Shown: positions 1 to 9,609, numbered from the stretch's first letter. The stretch: 64,000 nucleotides of DNA from Paucisalibacillus algeriensis (GCF_000577245.1 NZ_CBYO010000001.1:186001-250000); one strand, 5' to 3'. Made by a program: numbers and translations. The notes: generated by a model not told the origin, from the sequence alone.

Positions 1-1296
1 GCTAAAAACCCTAATAATCTATATGAACGAAGCAATAACGGTCACTTAGTTAGAATGTTTTATAATAAGTTTACAAGTGAAGAAGTAGAAGTGACATTCT
101 TTGTAACACCTGACCCAATCAACCTTTCAAGAAATAGCTCGGAAAACTATGATATTACTTCTTACATAAATGATAGAGAATTTGTAGTAAGTAGCATTTT
201 TTGCTCCTTCTTAAGGTCTGCTCTTGGTACTGCTCTGAACGGAAAGCCAAAGGAAGAATATGCATCATGGGTAAATCATGCCTTCAATTTTCAATTTAGT
301 TTTGGTCCATTGACATCGGACTTATCGGATAAACAAATTATAGATTTGTTTGCACCTTTGGGATATGAAGTGGAAATTACTTATGGCAAGGTAGATTACC
401 AAGTTAATATAAAAAGTAAGAGTACTGCTAGATTTGTTACGTTAAAGGGATTAACCACTCTACAGAATGGAATAAGACAAATCTTTATGTTAATTCCAGT
501 ATTGGATAATTATAAGCATTACTATATCGATGAAAAAGAAATTGAAAAGATTGAAAGATATGGTGAGGGGTGGATGGATACTCATCCACAAAGGGAGTTT
601 ATCTTACGTCGGGCACTTCGTTTTAAAGAATTATTAGATTCGGTGGAAATGGATGCTAAAAGCAAATCTGAAGGAAAAGCGGCGGAGAAAAGAGTACGGT
701 TGAATGATCTCAGGTATGAGAAAATCATTGATTACATCAAGAATCTTACTAATAGAGAGAGTATTGTTGACTTTGGCTCTGGAGAAGGCAAGCTTTCCGT
801 ACGTTTAGGTTTTGTGAAAGGGGTAAAAGAAATATTAGCAGTAGAGCCTTCAGAGGTTGCTGCTTTGAAAGCATTAAAACGTTTTGAAGAATTAAGGGGT
901 AAGGAGAACTTTCTCCAACCAACCCCTGTAATGGGTTCTCTTTTTTATTTTGATGAGAGACTGAAGTCCAAAGACGTGATAGTGTTATGTGAAGTCATTG
1001 AACATATTGATGAATATCGATTACCTAAGATTATGGGCACCATTTTAAGGGAGTACAAACCTAAGACGTTAATCATTACTACACCGAACCAGGAATATAA
1101 TCAAGTTTATGATATGGGGAAAGAATACAGGCACAGCGATCACCGGTTTGAGTGGACAAGAGTGGAATTTCAGGAATGGTGCAATTCACATAACCCAGGT
1201 AGTTATGAATTAACATTCGAGGGTATTGGGGAAGAACATCCAACATTCGGATATCCGACCCAAATGGGTATGTTCACGAGAAAGGAGAATCAATGA
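1..1296 (+). CDS. hen1: Hen1 3'-terminal RNA ribose 2'-O-methyltransferase (5'-truncated)
   Basis: Hen1 methylates the terminal 2'-OH of RNA at a broken end before Pnkp seals it, protecting the site from renewed ribotoxin cleavage (established for the bacterial Pnkp/Hen1 system). The frame is open from base 1, so the first ATG at 55 is internal and the true start lies outside the window. A SAM-binding motif VDFGSGEGK is encoded at about 766-792. The metal-binding set typical of Hen1 is visible as CEVIEH (988-1005) and RHSDH (about 1129-1143). The N-terminal half fits the Hen1 regulatory and ligase-activating domain. The stop overlaps the pnkp start (ATGATG), so translation is probably coupled. 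Confidence 0.9.
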   Translation, partial: AKNPNNLYERSNNGHLVRMFYNKFTSEEVEVTFFVTPDPINLSRNSSENYDITSYINDREFVVSSIFCSFLRSALGTALNGKPKEEYASWVNHAFNFQFSFGPLTSDLSDKQIIDLFAPLGYEVEITYGKVDYQVNIKSKSTARFVTLKGLTTLQNGIRQIFMLIPVLDNYKHYYIDEKEIEKIERYGEGWMDTHPQREFILRRALRFKELLDSVEMDAKSKSEGKAAEKRVRLNDLRYEKIIDYIKNLTNRESIVDFGSGEGKLSVRLGFVKGVKEILAVEPSEVAALKALKRFEELRGKENFLQPTPVMGSLFYFDERLKSKDVIVLCEVIEHIDEYRLPKIMGTILREYKPKTLIITTPNQEYNQVYDMGKEYRHSDHRFEWTRVEFQEWCNSHNPGSYELTFEGIGEEHPTFGYPTQMGMFTRKENQ

Positions 1297-3890
1297 TGGA
1301 AATCAGATTACCATATTCCGGAATCGTATTACTCGTAGGACCTTCAAATAGTGGTAAATCTACTTTCTTACAGAACTTAATAGATACCAAGCAGATCCTT
1401 TCTTCCGAGGTTGTTAGTTCAGATGATTTTCGGGTACTTGTAAGTAATATAGAATTTATGGATTGGAAGAATCGACCAAAGGATGAGGCAGATGGAATTA
1501 TTGATCAGTATCAAGTTATTTCAAAGGAAGCCTTTTCCTTGATGGACTCTCTTATTGAAAAAAGATGTTTGTTAAACAAGATGACCTTTGTGGACGCAAC
1601 CCATTTACACAGTGATGATCGTAAACGATATATCCAGATAGCTAGGAAATGCCATGTTCCAATTATGGCACTTGTTTTTGATATCGATCAGAATACGTTA
1701 CTTGCTAGAGATGATATACGGGAAAATCCCCGTGGAAAGCGAAGGATTAAACAACAATACCAAACATTTAAAAGGGAGAAGCGATTTATCAAAAAGGAAG
1801 GCTATATCGCTTCTTACTTTCTCTCTGACATGGAGGACATTACATTAATCAGAAAAAGTAATAACCCTATCGAAATCAATATTGATAATGGTGTAGATAT
1901 CATCGGTGATATTCATGGGTGCTATGATGAGATGATTTTACTCTTAGAAAAACTAGGATATGAGAAAAATAGAGAGAATTACTATATTCACCCTGATGGC
2001 AGAAGGTTTTTATCACTTGGGGACATCATGAGCCGGGGTCCAAAATCATTAGATACGATGGAATTTTTCTTGAGACATGTGAATGTAGGCCTTGCTTACA
2101 TGATTGACAGTAATCATGGTTGGAAAATTGCTAGATGGTTAGACGGTAGAAAAGTAACCTTAAGTCATGGCGATGAACTAATTGAAGAGGAAATCAATCA
2201 ATTTCAGGAGCAATACGGTGAAGAACGAACGAAAGATTTGAAACAACAAATAAAACAATTACTTCTGAATGCACCTTCTCATTATGTCCTGACAAAAAAC
2301 TCTGTGCCAATAGTAGTATGCACCCATGCTGGGATTAAGGATGAATTTATTGGGAAGCAATCATATGAGATTAGTGATTTTTGTCGGTATGGGGATACAG
2401 GTGGTTTTGATGAGAGTGGAAAACCGATAAGAAAAGATTGGACCATCCACCATAAGACTAATAGTTTAATAGTATGGGGGCATGATCCTAAACCGAGGCC
2501 ACTTATCATTAACAATACGATTAATATTGATCAAGGGGTTGTTTTCGGAGGGGAACTAACTGCTTTTCAGTATCCGGAAAAAGAATTTGTTTCTGTGAAA
2601 GCTGCGAAAGATTACTCTGATGGAAGTAATAACCCATTAATAGAGTGGGAGAAGAATAGGCTAAATCCGCCTAATATTACTAAGTTTGTAAATGGCTATT
2701 CTGTTTTAACGGATGATATGGGAGAAATACATGTACCTAAAAAACATGCAATCCCAGCTATTGATACCGTATCCCATTTTACAGTTCCAATGGAAGAGCT
2801 TGTCTATATTCCACCAACCATGAGTCCGACGCCAAAACCATCTGTTTTAGATGATTATCTTGAGCATCCAAGAGAGGTAATAGAATATTACCGCAGCATG
2901 GGAATTGAACGTATGGTGGCAGAGAAGAAACACATGGGTAGTAGAGGTGTACTCTTACTATTTAAGGATCGCGAAACAGGACTTAACTACGTTGGAAGAG
3001 AAACACTAGGTGTTATTTATACTAGAACAGGTAGAAGATTTTTTAAGGAAGAAACAGAAAAAGAAATCCTGCTAAAAATTAATAAGGGCCTACGATCAAA
3101 TGATTATTTTAGGAAGTATGATACCGATTATGTGCTTTTAGATGCCGAGATTATGCCTTGGAATCTAAAGGCGAAAGAACTAATTAGTAATCAATATGCA
3201 CATGTATCGGAAAATGCTATCTTGGACAGAAGAATATTGAAAGATAAGTTGAAGGAGACTGTTCATAGTAATCCAGATGTAGAGAATTGGCTACAGGAAT
3301 ATGAAGAAAAATTGAATAACGCACACGTCTTTCATGAGGTTTTTCAAAAATATTGCTGGGATGTGGAAGGGATTAAACAAATTCAAATCGCTCCGTTTCA
3401 CGTATTAGCTCATAGTAAACAGACGTTTTTCCATAAAGCCCATACATGGCATATGGAGATGAATCGGGAGTTTGCAAAGATGATCGATATTTTTGTAGAA
3501 ACAGAGTATATGGTTATTGAGGATAATTCAAGTGAGGAAGCGGTTACTCAATGGTGGGAAGCTATTACAACGAATGGTCATGAAGGAATTGTGATAAAGC
3601 CTGAATTCTTTATCTCAAAACATAAAGGAAAACTAATCCAACCAGCAATGAAGGTTAGAGGAAGAAAGTATTTAAACATCATTTATGGGATGGATTATTT
3701 AAACCAAGATAACCTTACAAGATTGAAGGAGCGAAACACATCAAAAAAACAAAAGCTTGCACTCAGAGAATTTGCCCTCGGAGTAGAAGGGATTAACAGG
3801 TTTGTTAATGGTGAGTCCATTGAAAGGGTCCATGAATGTGTTCTAGGTGCACTTGCCATGGAATCGGATCCGGTTGACCCGAGGCTTTAA
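1293..3890 (+). CDS. pnkp: Polynucleotide kinase-phosphatase-ligase, RNA repair (Pnkp)
   Basis: This three-domain enzyme heals and seals cleaved RNA with Hen1. An N-terminal kinase carries P-loop GPSNSGKST (residues 16-24). A central metallophosphatase has GDIHG (205-209), GDIMSRGP (from 243), Asn274-His275, His345 (THAG) and His397 (WGHDP), so all expected metal ligands are present although the usual GNH reads SNH. The C-terminal adenylyltransferase/ligase has KHMG with candidate nucleophile Lys546 and EGIVIKP near 764. At 865 aa it matches the roughly 870 aa of the Clostridium thermocellum enzyme. AAAGGAGA precedes two adjacent ATGs, 1293 and 1296; either may start. It overlaps hen1 by 4 nt. 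Confidence 0.93.
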   Translation: MMEIRLPYSGIVLLVGPSNSGKSTFLQNLIDTKQILSSEVVSSDDFRVLVSNIEFMDWKNRPKDEADGIIDQYQVISKEAFSLMDSLIEKRCLLNKMTFVDATHLHSDDRKRYIQIARKCHVPIMALVFDIDQNTLLARDDIRENPRGKRRIKQQYQTFKREKRFIKKEGYIASYFLSDMEDITLIRKSNNPIEINIDNGVDIIGDIHGCYDEMILLLEKLGYEKNRENYYIHPDGRRFLSLGDIMSRGPKSLDTMEFFLRHVNVGLAYMIDSNHGWKIARWLDGRKVTLSHGDELIEEEINQFQEQYGEERTKDLKQQIKQLLLNAPSHYVLTKNSVPIVVCTHAGIKDEFIGKQSYEISDFCRYGDTGGFDESGKPIRKDWTIHHKTNSLIVWGHDPKPRPLIINNTINIDQGVVFGGELTAFQYPEKEFVSVKAAKDYSDGSNNPLIEWEKNRLNPPNITKFVNGYSVLTDDMGEIHVPKKHAIPAIDTVSHFTVPMEELVYIPPTMSPTPKPSVLDDYLEHPREVIEYYRSMGIERMVAEKKHMGSRGVLLLFKDRETGLNYVGRETLGVIYTRTGRRFFKEETEKEILLKINKGLRSNDYFRKYDTDYVLLDAEIMPWNLKAKELISNQYAHVSENAILDRRILKDKLKETVHSNPDVENWLQEYEEKLNNAHVFHEVFQKYCWDVEGIKQIQIAPFHVLAHSKQTFFHKAHTWHMEMNREFAKMIDIFVETEYMVIEDNSSEEAVTQWWEAITTNGHEGIVIKPEFFISKHKGKLIQPAMKVRGRKYLNIIYGMDYLNQDNLTRLKERNTSKKQKLALREFALGVEGINRFVNGESIERVHECVLGALAMESDPVDPRL

Positions 3891-3992
3891 TTGTTGGAAA
3901 TGAGGCTGAAACAAACCTAATAATACATTGCATTATGTAAAAGAGAATCGAAGGGGTAAAATAGATAAGGTAGAAGGGTAAAAGACATCTAA

Positions 3993-4008
3993 TCAAACGT
4001 TTGTTTGA
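3993..4008. promoter_or_regulatory. Candidate operator palindrome upstream of pepV
   Basis: The arms TCAAAC and GTTTGA flank a 4-nt centre, and CAAACGTTTG is itself a perfect 10-bp palindrome. The site lies 26 bp upstream of the dipeptidase start, where a repressor of TetR type could bind. No regulator gene is adjacent, so the function is inferred from symmetry and position only. Confidence 0.3.
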
Positions 4009-4033
4009 ATCATAGAAAAGGAGTGTACACAGC

Positions 4034-5443
4034 ATGAGTTCAGTTAATTGGCTAGAAGAGGTATTAAAAAGAAAAGATGATTTCATTAGTGATTTACAAG
4101 GTCTATTAAGAATTAAAAGTGTATTAGACGAAGAAAATGCCAAAGAAGATGCACCACTTGGACAAGGATTAAAAGATGCACTTCAATATATGTTAGATTT
4201 AGGCGAAAAGGACGGATTTACAAGTAAAAATGTTGGAAATCTTGCTGGTCACGTCGAAATGGGGGAAGGTAAAGAGCTAGTTGGCATTCTTGGTCATGTA
4301 GATGTTGTGCCTGAGGGAGACGGATGGAGTATCGATCCGTATGGTGGCGAAGTAAAAGACGGGAAAATATATGCACGTGGTTCTAGTGACGATAAAGGGC
4401 CAACAATAGCAGCCTATTATGGTATGAAGATTGTAGATGAATTAGGCTTACCACTTAGCAAGCGAGTACGTTTAATTATTGGGACAGATGAAGAAAGTGA
4501 TTGGCGTTGTGTAGACCACTATTTTAAACACGAGGAGATGCCAACAACTGGTTTCGTTCCGGATGCTGACTTCCCTATTATTTTTGCCGAAAAAGGAATC
4601 TCAGATTATGATTTGGTACAACCTTTTCAAGAGGGTAAATCCAATGCGAAATATGAAATGGTTTCTTTCCAATCAGGACGTCGCTATAACATGGTTCCAG
4701 ATTATGCAAAAGTTCATCTTAAAGTTGATGAAGCGGATACCGCTGAAATTCAGAACTACCTTGCTTATCTAAAGGAAATGAAATTTGAGGGCGATGCCAA
4801 TTTTGTAGATAGTGAATTAGTATTGACGCTAGTTGGAAAGAGTGCACACGGTGCTGAACCACGTAATGGGAAAAATGCTGGAACCTTCCTGGCAGAATAT
4901 CTAAAAACACTAGACTTAGATGATGCTGGTGTTAAATATGTAGATACAGTATCAGAATTTCATGAGAAGTCTCGTGGGGAAGTATTTGGCATTGAATATG
5001 CAGATGAAGAATCAGGTGAATTAACCATTAATGTTGGTGTTATGAGTTTTAGTAAAAAAGAAGGTGGCCGTATTGGACTAAATATGCGTTATCCTGTTAC
5101 ATTTGATATAGGTGAAGGAAAGAAGAAAATTGAAGCGACAATAGAAGAAAAGGGACTTCAATTGGAAAACTTTACGGATTCTAAGCCTACATATGTAAAA
5201 AAGGACGATCCACTGATTAAGACATTACAAAAAGTGTATGAAGAACAAACTGGTGAAAAAGCAGATCTCCTTGCAATCGGAGGCGGAACCTATTCTCGTG
5301 CCCTAGATAAAGGAGTTGCCTTTGGGGCAATGTTCCCAGGCCGTGAAGATGTCATGCATCAGAAGGATGAATATGCGATCATCGAAGATTTATTTAAAGC
5401 ATCAGCGATTTATGCACAAGCTATTTATGAATTAGCAAAGTAA
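4034..5443 (+). CDS. pepV: M20 family dipeptidase, PepV-like
   Basis: This is a cytoplasmic di-zinc dipeptidase that releases amino acids from dipeptides with an L- or D-residue (PepV/Sapep family). The metal site is complete: GHVD (residues 87-90), SSDDKGP (117-123) and TDEESDW (151-157), the last supplying catalytic and bridging glutamates. The C-terminal half with SAHGAEPRNGKNA and AIGGGTYSRA fits the PepV lid and catalytic domains. The length of 469 aa is normal for the family. AAAGGAGTG lies about 10 nt upstream of ATG 4034. It is followed after 76 bp by a second peptidase gene, suggesting a peptide-utilisation pair. Confidence 0.9.
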   Translation: MSSVNWLEEVLKRKDDFISDLQGLLRIKSVLDEENAKEDAPLGQGLKDALQYMLDLGEKDGFTSKNVGNLAGHVEMGEGKELVGILGHVDVVPEGDGWSIDPYGGEVKDGKIYARGSSDDKGPTIAAYYGMKIVDELGLPLSKRVRLIIGTDEESDWRCVDHYFKHEEMPTTGFVPDADFPIIFAEKGISDYDLVQPFQEGKSNAKYEMVSFQSGRRYNMVPDYAKVHLKVDEADTAEIQNYLAYLKEMKFEGDANFVDSELVLTLVGKSAHGAEPRNGKNAGTFLAEYLKTLDLDDAGVKYVDTVSEFHEKSRGEVFGIEYADEESGELTINVGVMSFSKKEGGRIGLNMRYPVTFDIGEGKKKIEATIEEKGLQLENFTDSKPTYVKKDDPLIKTLQKVYEEQTGEKADLLAIGGGTYSRALDKGVAFGAMFPGREDVMHQKDEYAIIEDLFKASAIYAQAIYELAK

Positions 5444-5462
5444 AAAAGGGCTAGCGTGTCGC

Positions 5463-5502
5463 TTCGACAAGATATGACAATATTCGGGGAGTGACAGGCA
5501 CT
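5463..5502 (+). repeat. Dispersed element copy 1 (TTCGACA ... GTGACAGGCAC)
   Basis: This copy reads TTCGACA, a short insert with a second GACA, then ATTCGGGGAGTGACAGGCAC. It belongs to a family also present at 18306-18354, 19523-19548, 21993-22022 and 22282-22311. It lies in the 76-bp gap between the two peptidase genes, ending 17 bp before the second start. Confidence 0.6.
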
Positions 5503-5519
5503 GAAAAGGAGAGGGTAAG

Positions 5520-7319
5520 ATGAAATACGTTGATACTTGGGATTTGGATACAATATTCCCTGGGGGAACCAAGTCTGAGGAACTTCAGGCTAAACTAAAG
5601 ACTGTTGAAGAAGATATTGAGGGGCTTGGAAAGCTATTAAAGGATTGGGATACTAATTCTGTTGATGCTTTTAAAGCTATCTTACAAAACCAAGAAAAAA
5701 TCGGTAAAGGCCTTGGCCAATCAAGAACATTTGTCCAAATGTGGCATGATGCTTATATGAATGACGAGAATGCAAACGTAGTAATGGGACAGATTATGAA
5801 TCTATATAGTGAAGTTCAAAAACTTTCAAACACATTCACGAAGAAATTAGTCGCCATCTCAGATGAAGATTGGAAAACACTATTAGAAGACAATGATTTA
5901 CAAGAAGTTTCTTTCTCATTAAATGAAATTCGTAACGACGGCAAGCGTTTGTTATCAGAAGAGGAAGAGAAGCTTATTGCAGAATTAAATAAAGATGGAC
6001 TATCAGCATGGAGCAATTTATATGATACAACTGTTTCCATTATGACGATTCCGTTTACCGATAAAGAAGGAACAACAACGGAATTATCAGTTGGGCAAGC
6101 AATGAACAGAATGTATGCAGATCCAGACCCTGAAGTTCGTAAGCAGCTATTTGAAAACTGGGAAGCTGCCTGGACAAAGTTTGGTCCAATCTTTGCAGAT
6201 ACGATTAATCACTTAGATGGATATAGAATCACTCTTCAAAAAAGTCATGATTATAAAAACCATTTGGAAGAGCCTTTGGAGTACAATCGTATGTCAGAAG
6301 AGACACTTAATGCGATGTGGTCTGCGGTTTCAAATAATAAACAGCCTTTCTTAGATTTCCTAGGCCAAAAAGCAAAACTATTAGGTATGGAAAAACTAGG
6401 TTGGCAGGATGTGGATGCACCAATAGCAATTGGCAATACAGAACCAACTCGTTTCACTTACGATGAAGCTAGTGACTTTGTCATTGAAAACTTTGCATCA
6501 TTTGGTGAAAAACTTGCTGGTTTTTCAAAACATGCTCTGGAAAACCGTTGGGTAGAAGCAGAGGATAGACCAAATAAACGTCCGGGAGGATATTGTACAA
6601 GTTTGCCGGAGTTTGGTGAATCAAGAATCTTTATGACATTCACAGGCTCACCTTCTGACACAAGTACATTAGCACATGAGTTAGGGCATGCATTCCATAG
6701 CCATGTCATGAAAGATTTACCAACATTAAACCGTCGTTATGCCATGAACGTTGCGGAAACGGCTTCCACTTTTGCAGAAACCATTATCGGTAATGCTACC
6801 GTGACAAATGCAAAAACAAATGAAGAAAAGATTGCATTGCTAAACTCTAAATTAGAAAATGCGACAGCAATGTTCATGAATATCCATGCTCGATTCTTAT
6901 TTGAAAATGCTTTTTATGAGGAGCGTGCTAAAGGGATTGTTTCGGAGAAAAGATTGAATGAATTAATGGTAGAAGCACAGAAGGAAGCGTATGTTGACAG
7001 TCTAGATAGCTATCATCCACATTTCTGGTGCAGCAAGTTACACTTCTTCATCGATAGTGTACCATTCTATAACTTCCCGTACACCTTTGGCTTCCTATTC
7101 AGCTTAGGAATCTATGCAGAATATCTGAAAAAACCAGAGGGCTTTGAGGATAAATATATTGCATTACTGCAAGACACAGGTTCCATGAAAGTAGAAGATC
7201 TTGCACAGAAACATCTTGGAGTAGATATCACAAAAGAAGACTTCTGGTCAGCTGGTATTCAGTTAATGGTAAAAGATACTGAGGAATTTATTCGTTTAAC
7301 AAATGAATTTGTTCAATAA
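5520..7319 (+). CDS. M3 family oligoendopeptidase (PepF-like)
   Basis: This is a zinc oligopeptidase that cleaves intermediate-length peptides in the cytoplasm. The zinc motif HELGH is at residues 386-390, followed by the downstream glutamate region (AETASTFAE) expected of the M3 thimet oligopeptidase fold. At 599 aa it agrees with the Bacillus M3B oligoendopeptidases. The start ATG 5520 follows AAAGGAGAGGG. It sits just after the PepV-like gene, so the two may complete peptide breakdown from oligo- to dipeptides. The exact subfamily (PepF versus a paralogue) cannot be fixed here. Confidence 0.88.
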   Translation: MKYVDTWDLDTIFPGGTKSEELQAKLKTVEEDIEGLGKLLKDWDTNSVDAFKAILQNQEKIGKGLGQSRTFVQMWHDAYMNDENANVVMGQIMNLYSEVQKLSNTFTKKLVAISDEDWKTLLEDNDLQEVSFSLNEIRNDGKRLLSEEEEKLIAELNKDGLSAWSNLYDTTVSIMTIPFTDKEGTTTELSVGQAMNRMYADPDPEVRKQLFENWEAAWTKFGPIFADTINHLDGYRITLQKSHDYKNHLEEPLEYNRMSEETLNAMWSAVSNNKQPFLDFLGQKAKLLGMEKLGWQDVDAPIAIGNTEPTRFTYDEASDFVIENFASFGEKLAGFSKHALENRWVEAEDRPNKRPGGYCTSLPEFGESRIFMTFTGSPSDTSTLAHELGHAFHSHVMKDLPTLNRRYAMNVAETASTFAETIIGNATVTNAKTNEEKIALLNSKLENATAMFMNIHARFLFENAFYEERAKGIVSEKRLNELMVEAQKEAYVDSLDSYHPHFWCSKLHFFIDSVPFYNFPYTFGFLFSLGIYAEYLKKPEGFEDKYIALLQDTGSMKVEDLAQKHLGVDITKEDFWSAGIQLMVKDTEEFIRLTNEFVQ

Positions 7320-7326
7320 TAATATG

Positions 7327-7366
7327 AAAGGTGCTTATCCATATTTAGTGGAAAAGCACCTTTTAT
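7327..7366 (+). terminator. Rho-independent terminator after oligoendopeptidase gene
   Basis: Perfect 10-bp stem AAAGGTGCTT / AAGCACCTTT with a 17-nt loop and a T-rich tail, 8 nt after the stop codon. Confidence 0.85.
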
Positions 7367-7408
7367 TGTTAATCCCTCAATGAAATGTTGGAACAACTGT
7401 CAGTTTGT

Positions 7409-7535
7409 AAAAGACAAAGCCTCTGGAAAATCGAAAAATCGGTCTATTAGAGCGGCTATAAAAGACAAAGTTACTGGAAAAGCATAAAATCTGTCTATAA
7501 TAATGGTCTTAAAAGACTAAGTTAATAAAAGCATC
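7409..7535. repeat. Degenerate direct repeats with AAAAGACAAAG start, about 51-nt spacing
   Basis: Two related units begin at 7409 and 7460. Each reads AAAAGACAAAG, then (C/A)CTGGAAAA, a variable A-rich stretch and TCTGTCTAT or TCGGTCTAT. A shorter, weaker third copy (AAAAGACTAAG) starts near 7511. They fill most of the 250 bp between two convergent genes. No intact protein is encoded. Confidence 0.5.
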
Positions 7536-7568
7536 AACCAGAAGCAACACTGCATCGACCAAAACCAC

Positions 7569-8702
7569 CTAAGGTTTCAGGACTACCTTAATACAATTAT
7601 CCTCTTTATCATTAAAAATCTTATACCCGTGAGAGGCTTCTGCTAAAGGCAGTTTATGTGTGATAATTTTCTTAGGATCAATTTTTTCATTTATGATCAT
7701 GTCATATAAATGGGGCATGAAATGTCTTGCTGGTGCCTGTCCCATTTTAATGGTTATATTTCGAGTAAAGAATGGTCCTAGTGGAAACATGTTGTAAAGG
7801 CCACCGTAAACGCCGGTAATCTGTAGAGTACCGCCTTTTCGAACTGCCTTTGTAGCAATTTGAATCGGTCCTAACGTTCCACCTTGAAGCTTTAATTTCT
7901 GCCCAACCCATTCCGCAGGCGACTTTTTACCATCCATGCCAACACAATCAATTACGACGTCAGCTCCACCTTTGGTTATTTCTTTTAAGGTCTCACCCAT
8001 ATCCTCATCTTGTGTAAAGTCGAATACTTCCGTTTTATTCATCTGTCTAGAGTGTTCCAGTCTATTTGTAACATAGTCAACTGCGATAACTCGCTCAGCG
8101 CCTTGTTTCCAAGCAAATTGTTGGGCCATCAACCCTATTGGTCCACAACCAAGGACAATAACCGTGTCCCCTTTTTTAACATCGGCATTTACCACACTCC
8201 AATATGCAGTAGGCAGTACATCAGATAGGAACAGAAGGGATTCATCCTCTAGCTCGCAATCCTCTGGAATTTTAAAAGGGGTGAAATTTCCAAATGGGAC
8301 GCGTAAATATTCAGCCTGTCCACCTGGATAATTTCCAAACTTCTCAGAGTAACCAAAGTAGCCCCCTGAGTCATAATGAGGGTTTGAATTATCGCATTGA
8401 CTTTCTAAATCATGGTTACAATAATGACACTTACCACAAGAGACCGTAAATGGAATAATAACTCGATCTCCCTTCTTAACCTTTGTAACATCAGGTCCGA
8501 CTTCTTCCACAATTCCCATCGGTTCATGTCCAATAACATATCCAATCGGCAATGGAAAATTCCCCTGATACAAATGTAAATCAGAACCACAAATCGCAGT
8601 GGATGTAATTTTTACTATTACATCTTCTTTATCTTGTATCATTGGTGCTTCAACATCTTTAACCGCAACTTCATATTTTCCTTGATATGTGACAGCCTTC
8701 AT
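7569..8702 (-). CDS. Zinc-dependent alcohol dehydrogenase, formaldehyde-dehydrogenase-like
   Basis: This is a medium-chain NAD(P)-dependent oxidoreductase. Catalytic-zinc ligands are Cys38 and the His59-Glu60 pair in GHE; structural-zinc cysteines are at about 89, 92, 95 and 103; the Rossmann motif is VLGCGPIGLMAQQ. The insert rich in Gly, Tyr and Asn (YFGYSEKFGNYPGGQAEY) resembles glutathione-independent formaldehyde dehydrogenases and the B. subtilis AdhB type. The ATG at 8702 (MKAVTYQGK) is chosen because GGGAGG lies 7 nt upstream; the longer frame to 8765 lacks a ribosome site. Substrate is not determinable; 377 aa is typical. It is transcribed alone. Confidence 0.85.
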   Translation of the reverse strand: MKAVTYQGKYEVAVKDVEAPMIQDKEDVIVKITSTAICGSDLHLYQGNFPLPIGYVIGHEPMGIVEEVGPDVTKVKKGDRVIIPFTVSCGKCHYCNHDLESQCDNSNPHYDSGGYFGYSEKFGNYPGGQAEYLRVPFGNFTPFKIPEDCELEDESLLFLSDVLPTAYWSVVNADVKKGDTVIVLGCGPIGLMAQQFAWKQGAERVIAVDYVTNRLEHSRQMNKTEVFDFTQDEDMGETLKEITKGGADVVIDCVGMDGKKSPAEWVGQKLKLQGGTLGPIQIATKAVRKGGTLQITGVYGGLYNMFPLGPFFTRNITIKMGQAPARHFMPHLYDMIINEKIDPKKIITHKLPLAEASHGYKIFNDKEDNCIKVVLKP

Positions 8703-8847
8703 GGTTTGCCTCCCGAGAATAAGTAATATGAAGTTATTTTTTGCTCTAGATTTAAATATATGCAAAGACTATATGTAATCATGGTCTATTCCTCTATAAC
8801 AAAGCTTATAATTCTAGTACAAGCTTATATTAGGGGGAAATAAATTG

Positions 8848-9453
8848 ATGGCTACAATCATGACAATGATCATAACATTTATCGCTACTGGTATCGATGA
8901 AATGCTTGTTTTAATTTTATTATTTGCCCATGCTAGGAACCAAAAGCAAATACGACAAGTATATATAGGTCAACAAATTGGAATGACCTTCATTCTTGTA
9001 TTAGCAATTATTGCAATTTCTGGGATATCTTCTTTTGCTGGAAAATGGACAGGCTTATTAGGGTTACTGCCAATCATTATAGGAGTTATGGAATTAATGG
9101 AAAATGATGAAGACAATGAAAGTCCTGGGATTTTGAACAAAATATCGATGTTCAGCAACCTCACTTTAAGGGTTGCGATAATTGCTGTAGTAGGTGGTGC
9201 AGAAGAATTGGCAATTTATGTTCCCTATTTCACTTCCCTAACTTGGAATGAAATCATCCTTGCAATCATCACTTTTCTCATCATGATTCCTATCTGGTGT
9301 GGGATTTGGCATATGGTGGGTTCAATGAAAAACATCTATCGATTTGTAAAACGATTTCAACGGATACTCATTCCAGTTGTTTTTATTGGGATTGGAATGA
9401 AGGTATTGCTAGAAAGTGATACGATTGAAGCAATCATAGATTTATTTATATAG
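8848..9453 (+). CDS. CadD-family cadmium/cation efflux membrane protein
   Basis: This 201-aa integral membrane protein has about five hydrophobic segments. The N-terminal sequence TGIDEMLVLILLFAHAR and YIGQQIGM match the CadD cadmium-resistance transporter family (Pfam Cad), which is related to LysE-like exporters. Acidic residues in the first helix (Asp, Glu) are conserved in the family. TAGGGGG precedes a TTG (8845) and an ATG (8848); the ATG is favoured. It has its own promoter region, divergent from the alcohol dehydrogenase. Metal specificity is not shown by the sequence. Confidence 0.8.
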   Translation: MATIMTMIITFIATGIDEMLVLILLFAHARNQKQIRQVYIGQQIGMTFILVLAIIAISGISSFAGKWTGLLGLLPIIIGVMELMENDEDNESPGILNKISMFSNLTLRVAIIAVVGGAEELAIYVPYFTSLTWNEIILAIITFLIMIPIWCGIWHMVGSMKNIYRFVKRFQRILIPVVFIGIGMKVLLESDTIEAIIDLFI

Positions 9454-9505
9454 TAGAAGACTTATCCTGAAACTGAACGGAAATAAAGTGATATAATTAT
9501 TCAGT

Positions 9506-9534
9506 TGGAGGGAATTCATATGTATTTATTATAA
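9506..9534 (+). other. Four-codon mini-ORF (MYLL) behind a strong ribosome site
   Basis: TTGGAGGG at 9506-9513 is followed by ATG TAT TTA TTA TAA at 9520-9534. It lies 75 bp upstream of the DUF2187 gene. It could be a leader peptide or the remnant of a decayed gene. Only the strong Shine-Dalgarno sequence argues for use. Confidence 0.25.
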
Positions 9535-9609
9535 CTTTTTGTGAATCTGAACGGATGTCATGAGTCATACTAGTAACAATGTAAAATGAAGCAATGAAGG
9601 AGTAATGTT

